Shown here: positions 5,344-7,399 of the stretch, piece after piece
Layout: each line of letters opens with the position of its first letter
Numbering within the stretch: the first letter of the stretch is position 1
Assembly: GCA_007119405.1 (NCBI GenBank)
Contig: SKPT01000453.1
Span: 1-7,399 of the forward strand
From: Phycisphaeraceae bacterium
Lineage (GTDB): Bacteria; Planctomycetota; Phycisphaerae; Phycisphaerales; Phycisphaeraceae
Direction: 5' to 3'
Length of the DNA stretch: 7,399 nucleotides
Program-made: the position numbers and the translations under genes
The notes under the pieces: generated by a model
The model's database searches: none
Seen by the model: only the letters and a program-made list of their open reading frames with translations
Told to the model about the DNA's origin: nothing

Positions 5344-5359
5344 GAACGGTCGCTCAACC

Positions 5360-6310
5360 ATGAAGGACGCAACTTTCTTCAATATGCCGGCGGGATCGCT
5401 CGCTGATGGTCCGCCGCCGGCCAGGGTGGCGATGATCGGGGTGCCCTTCGACGCCCTGTCCACGGAGCGTGGCGGCTCGGCGGCCGCGCCGGGGGCGTTG
5501 CGCGCCGCCTCGCGCGGGGTCGGCCGGTACCGCGTCAGCATGCAGGCGGTGATGGATTGGCGCGGCTGCTGCGTCGATCTGGGTGACGTGCCGGTCAACC
5601 GTTTCGACCCCTTCAGCAGCTTCGGGCCCGTGAAGCGCGCTGTCGCGGCTTGCCTGGCGGCCGATGCCCGGCCGGTGCTGGTCGGAGGCGACCACAGTCT
5701 GACGTATCCGGCCGTGACGGCGGCGACACAGGTGCACGACGATCTTCGCCTCGTGCAGATCGATGCCCACCATGACGCGACCGACCCGGCGCGCTGGCGC
5801 TGCCGGTACAACCACGGCACGTTCGTGCGCAACCTGATCGACGATGGCCGGCTCACGGGGCCGCGCGTCCACCAGGTCGGCATCCGCGATTTTCAGTGGC
5901 ATGAAGGCGGAGCGATGTACCTGCGTGACCGCGGCGCCCACATTCACCCCATGCACGTGATCGACGGCGAGGGCTTCGAGCCCCTGTTGGCCGAGCTTCG
6001 CGCCGATCCCGGCCAGCCGACCTATGTCAGCTTTGACATCGACAGCCTCGACCCGGCGTTCGCACCCGGGACGGGCGAGCACATGTGTGGCGGCTTCAGC
6101 TCGCGCGAGGCCATGCACCTGCTGCGCGAGCTGTTCGACGGCCGCATCCGCATCGTCGCGGCCGACCTGGTCGAGGTTGTCCCGTCGCTTGATCCGACGG
6201 GTCGGACCGTGGCCCTGGCCAGTCAGTTGCTTGCGCTGATGGTCGACGGCCTTGCCCGCGCCTCGGCCGGCCGCGCCCACCCCGACGCGAGAACGATGGA
6301 GATCGCCTGA
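5360..6310 (+). CDS. Arginase/agmatinase-family ureohydrolase
   Basis: This 316-residue binuclear metal hydrolase of the ureohydrolase family, probably cytoplasmic, releases urea from a guanidino compound. All metal ligands are present: His112 in GGDHS, Asp135, His137 and Asp139 in DAHHD, and Asp226 and Asp228 in SFDIDSLDP. His152 in NHGT and the late VEVVPSLDPTGRT segment match the guanidino-binding part of agmatinases. The N-terminal GVPFDALSTERGGS block is also agmatinase-like. The length is typical (about 290-330). Specificity is open: agmatine, arginine, guanidinobutyrate or a related compound, or even guanidine itself as in the nickel-dependent branch, so I give no gene symbol. The start at 5360 lacks a clear Shine-Dalgarno site. 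Its TGA overlaps the ATG of the radical SAM gene, indicating one operon and probably one pathway. Confidence 0.92.
   Translation: MKDATFFNMPAGSLADGPPPARVAMIGVPFDALSTERGGSAAAPGALRAASRGVGRYRVSMQAVMDWRGCCVDLGDVPVNRFDPFSSFGPVKRAVAACLAADARPVLVGGDHSLTYPAVTAATQVHDDLRLVQIDAHHDATDPARWRCRYNHGTFVRNLIDDGRLTGPRVHQVGIRDFQWHEGGAMYLRDRGAHIHPMHVIDGEGFEPLLAELRADPGQPTYVSFDIDSLDPAFAPGTGEHMCGGFSSREAMHLLRELFDGRIRIVAADLVEVVPSLDPTGRTVALASQLLALMVDGLARASAGRAHPDARTMEIA
6298..6301 (+). promoter_or_regulatory. Ribosome binding site inside the ureohydrolase end
   Basis: GGAG, eight bases before the ATG at 6310, lies within the last codons of the ureohydrolase. With the TGATG stop-start overlap it supports coupled translation and fixes the start of the aminomutase-like gene. 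Confidence 0.6.
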
Positions 6311-7399
6311 TGTGCCATGCCGCCTCGGTCGCCCCCGCCAGGGACGCGCAGAATGCCGCGGTCATTCAGCTCAACCAGCTTCGTGAGCAGGGCGTTCCGC
6401 TGCTGCCGGTGAAGGTGCCGCAACACTACCGCCGGCTCGTGGAGCGCGAGGTCGAGGTGCTCGGCCGAACCGGTGGCCCGCTGTACGCCGTCGTCTATCC
6501 CAAGGCCGACCGTTTCCACACCTTCGCTCCCGGGGAGGTGACCAACTTTGTCGAGGACTTCGGCCACATGCCGCCGGAGCTCGAACGCGTCATCGTCCAC
6601 CGGTACCCCGCCAAGCTGCTCTACTTCCCCACCGACACCTGTGTCGGCCACTGCCAGTACTGTTTTCGGCCGGACATCACCGGCACCGATCCGTCGCGCA
6701 AGAACCGCCACCGCAACCTTGATGACGACGTGCTCGATCGCGTCGTCGATTACCTGCACGCCAACCCCGCCGTGCGCGAGGTGATCTTCTCCGGGGGCGA
6801 TCCGCTGGCCTGCAAGCCGGCCGCGCTGGATCACGCGCTCACGCGCATTCTCGCCGTGCCAAGCGTCAAGTGGTGCCGCTTCCACTCCAAGGCGCCGCTT
6901 TTCGCGCCCGGCCTGCTCAACGAGCGGATGATCGACGTCCTCGCCCGTCACCGCGTGAAGCTGGTCATCCATGCCGTGCATCCTTACGAGCTGGACGACA
7001 CCGTCGGCGAGCGTCTGGGCGAGGCGCGCCGCCGCGGCGTGCTGCTCTACAACCAGTTCCCGCTGCTGCGCGGCATCAACGACCACGCCGACGTGCTGCT
7101 GGAGCTCGCCTACCGCTGCGTCGACCTGGGCGTGCAGATGTTGACCATGTTCATCGCCGACCCGATCCGCTACGGCGCGACATACCGCCTGCGGCTGGCG
7201 CGGGTCTTCGAGTTGGCCGACGAGGTCTTCCTGCGCGGCGAAGGGTGGGTGAGCAACTTCCGCGTCTGCATGGACAGCCCCTTGGGCAAGGTGCGCCGCG
7301 AGCATATCGTCTCGCACGACCCGGCCCGCGACGTTTACGTCTTCGAGCGCGACTGTCGGCAGGTCACGTATCACGACATCCCGGCCGAAATGGACGTAC
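6310..7399 (+). CDS. Lysine 2,3-aminomutase-like radical SAM/PLP enzyme, 3'-truncated by the window
   Basis: About 363 codons are read before the right edge; KamA-type enzymes are about 400-420 residues, so the C-terminus is missing. The radical SAM cluster motif CxxxCxxC is C111-VGH-C115-QY-C118. SGGD (161-164) is the SAM-binding glycine motif. By alignment to lysine 2,3-aminomutase from memory, Arg120 (two after the last cluster cysteine) corresponds to the carboxylate-binding Arg134. Asp284 and Asp322 correspond to the side-chain-amine-binding Asp293 and Asp330, and Lys327 corresponds to the PLP lysine 337, though the loop before it (SPLG) is two residues shorter. Keeping both aspartates favours a basic amino acid substrate such as lysine, arginine or ornithine. 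The glutamate-specific branch replaces them. The product would be a beta-amino acid. The gene is coupled to the ureohydrolase. Aminomutase activity is an inference. Confidence 0.92.
   Translation, partial: MCHAASVAPARDAQNAAVIQLNQLREQGVPLLPVKVPQHYRRLVEREVEVLGRTGGPLYAVVYPKADRFHTFAPGEVTNFVEDFGHMPPELERVIVHRYPAKLLYFPTDTCVGHCQYCFRPDITGTDPSRKNRHRNLDDDVLDRVVDYLHANPAVREVIFSGGDPLACKPAALDHALTRILAVPSVKWCRFHSKAPLFAPGLLNERMIDVLARHRVKLVIHAVHPYELDDTVGERLGEARRRGVLLYNQFPLLRGINDHADVLLELAYRCVDLGVQMLTMFIADPIRYGATYRLRLARVFELADEVFLRGEGWVSNFRVCMDSPLGKVRREHIVSHDPARDVYVFERDCRQVTYHDIPAEMDV

Noticed and set aside
5354..6280. 308-codon open frame antisense to the ureohydrolase
   Set aside because: The plus strand carries all the metal-binding motifs of the arginase family; the antisense frame has none.
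6223..7374. 383-codon open frame antisense to the radical SAM gene
   Set aside because: It is a mirror of the KamA-like coding sequence, which reads through the window edge on the plus strand with a complete CxxxCxxC motif.
1..7399. tRNA or rRNA genes
   Set aside because: I found no cloverleaf pattern with a GGTTCRA-type T arm and no rRNA-like stretch on either strand.

Overview
This is a GC-rich window whose lipoprotein, MATE and radical SAM genes look like those of a Planctomycetota genome, probably class Phycisphaerae. That assignment rests on overall feel: very high GC, a lipoprotein of a type I associate with planctomycetes, short intergenic hairpin repeats, and -10 boxes placed almost against the start codon. 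It is an inference, not a proof.

Layout, left to right. (1) About 1-2305, plus strand: the tail end of a phage-like cluster. It has a structural-looking protein that may begin before the window, a holin-like protein with one membrane segment and a coiled coil (1277-1549), a small helical lipoprotein (1560-1991) and an 88-residue helical protein (2039-2305). The last three have clear Shine-Dalgarno sites. A 194-bp MITE-like element with ~53-bp imperfect terminal inverted repeats (1062-1255) sits between the structural gene and the holin-like gene. (2) 2424-4431, plus strand: a host-like lipoprotein and a MATE-family efflux pump. Each has a -10 hexamer 6-9 bases before its ATG and no Shine-Dalgarno site, suggesting leaderless transcripts. 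(3) 4432-4868: a gene-free, convergent intergenic region packed with nested hairpins of a REP-like family. (4) 4869-5183, minus strand: an ArsR-type winged-helix repressor with four cysteines. (5) 5184-5359: a divergent control region that may hold a 14-codon leader ORF ending Arg-Arg-stop. (6) 5360-7399, plus strand: a two-gene operon of an arginase/agmatinase-family ureohydrolase followed, with a TGATG stop-start overlap, by a lysine 2,3-aminomutase-like radical SAM/PLP enzyme that runs off the right edge.

The most interesting system is the last one. A ureohydrolase is translationally coupled to a radical SAM aminomutase that keeps both substrate-binding aspartates, the carboxylate-binding arginine and a candidate PLP lysine. 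Next to it lie a divergent ArsR-type regulator and a possible arginine-rich leader peptide. Together they suggest a small regulated pathway turning a basic guanidino amino acid or amine into urea and a beta-amino product. The substrate cannot be read from the sequence alone.
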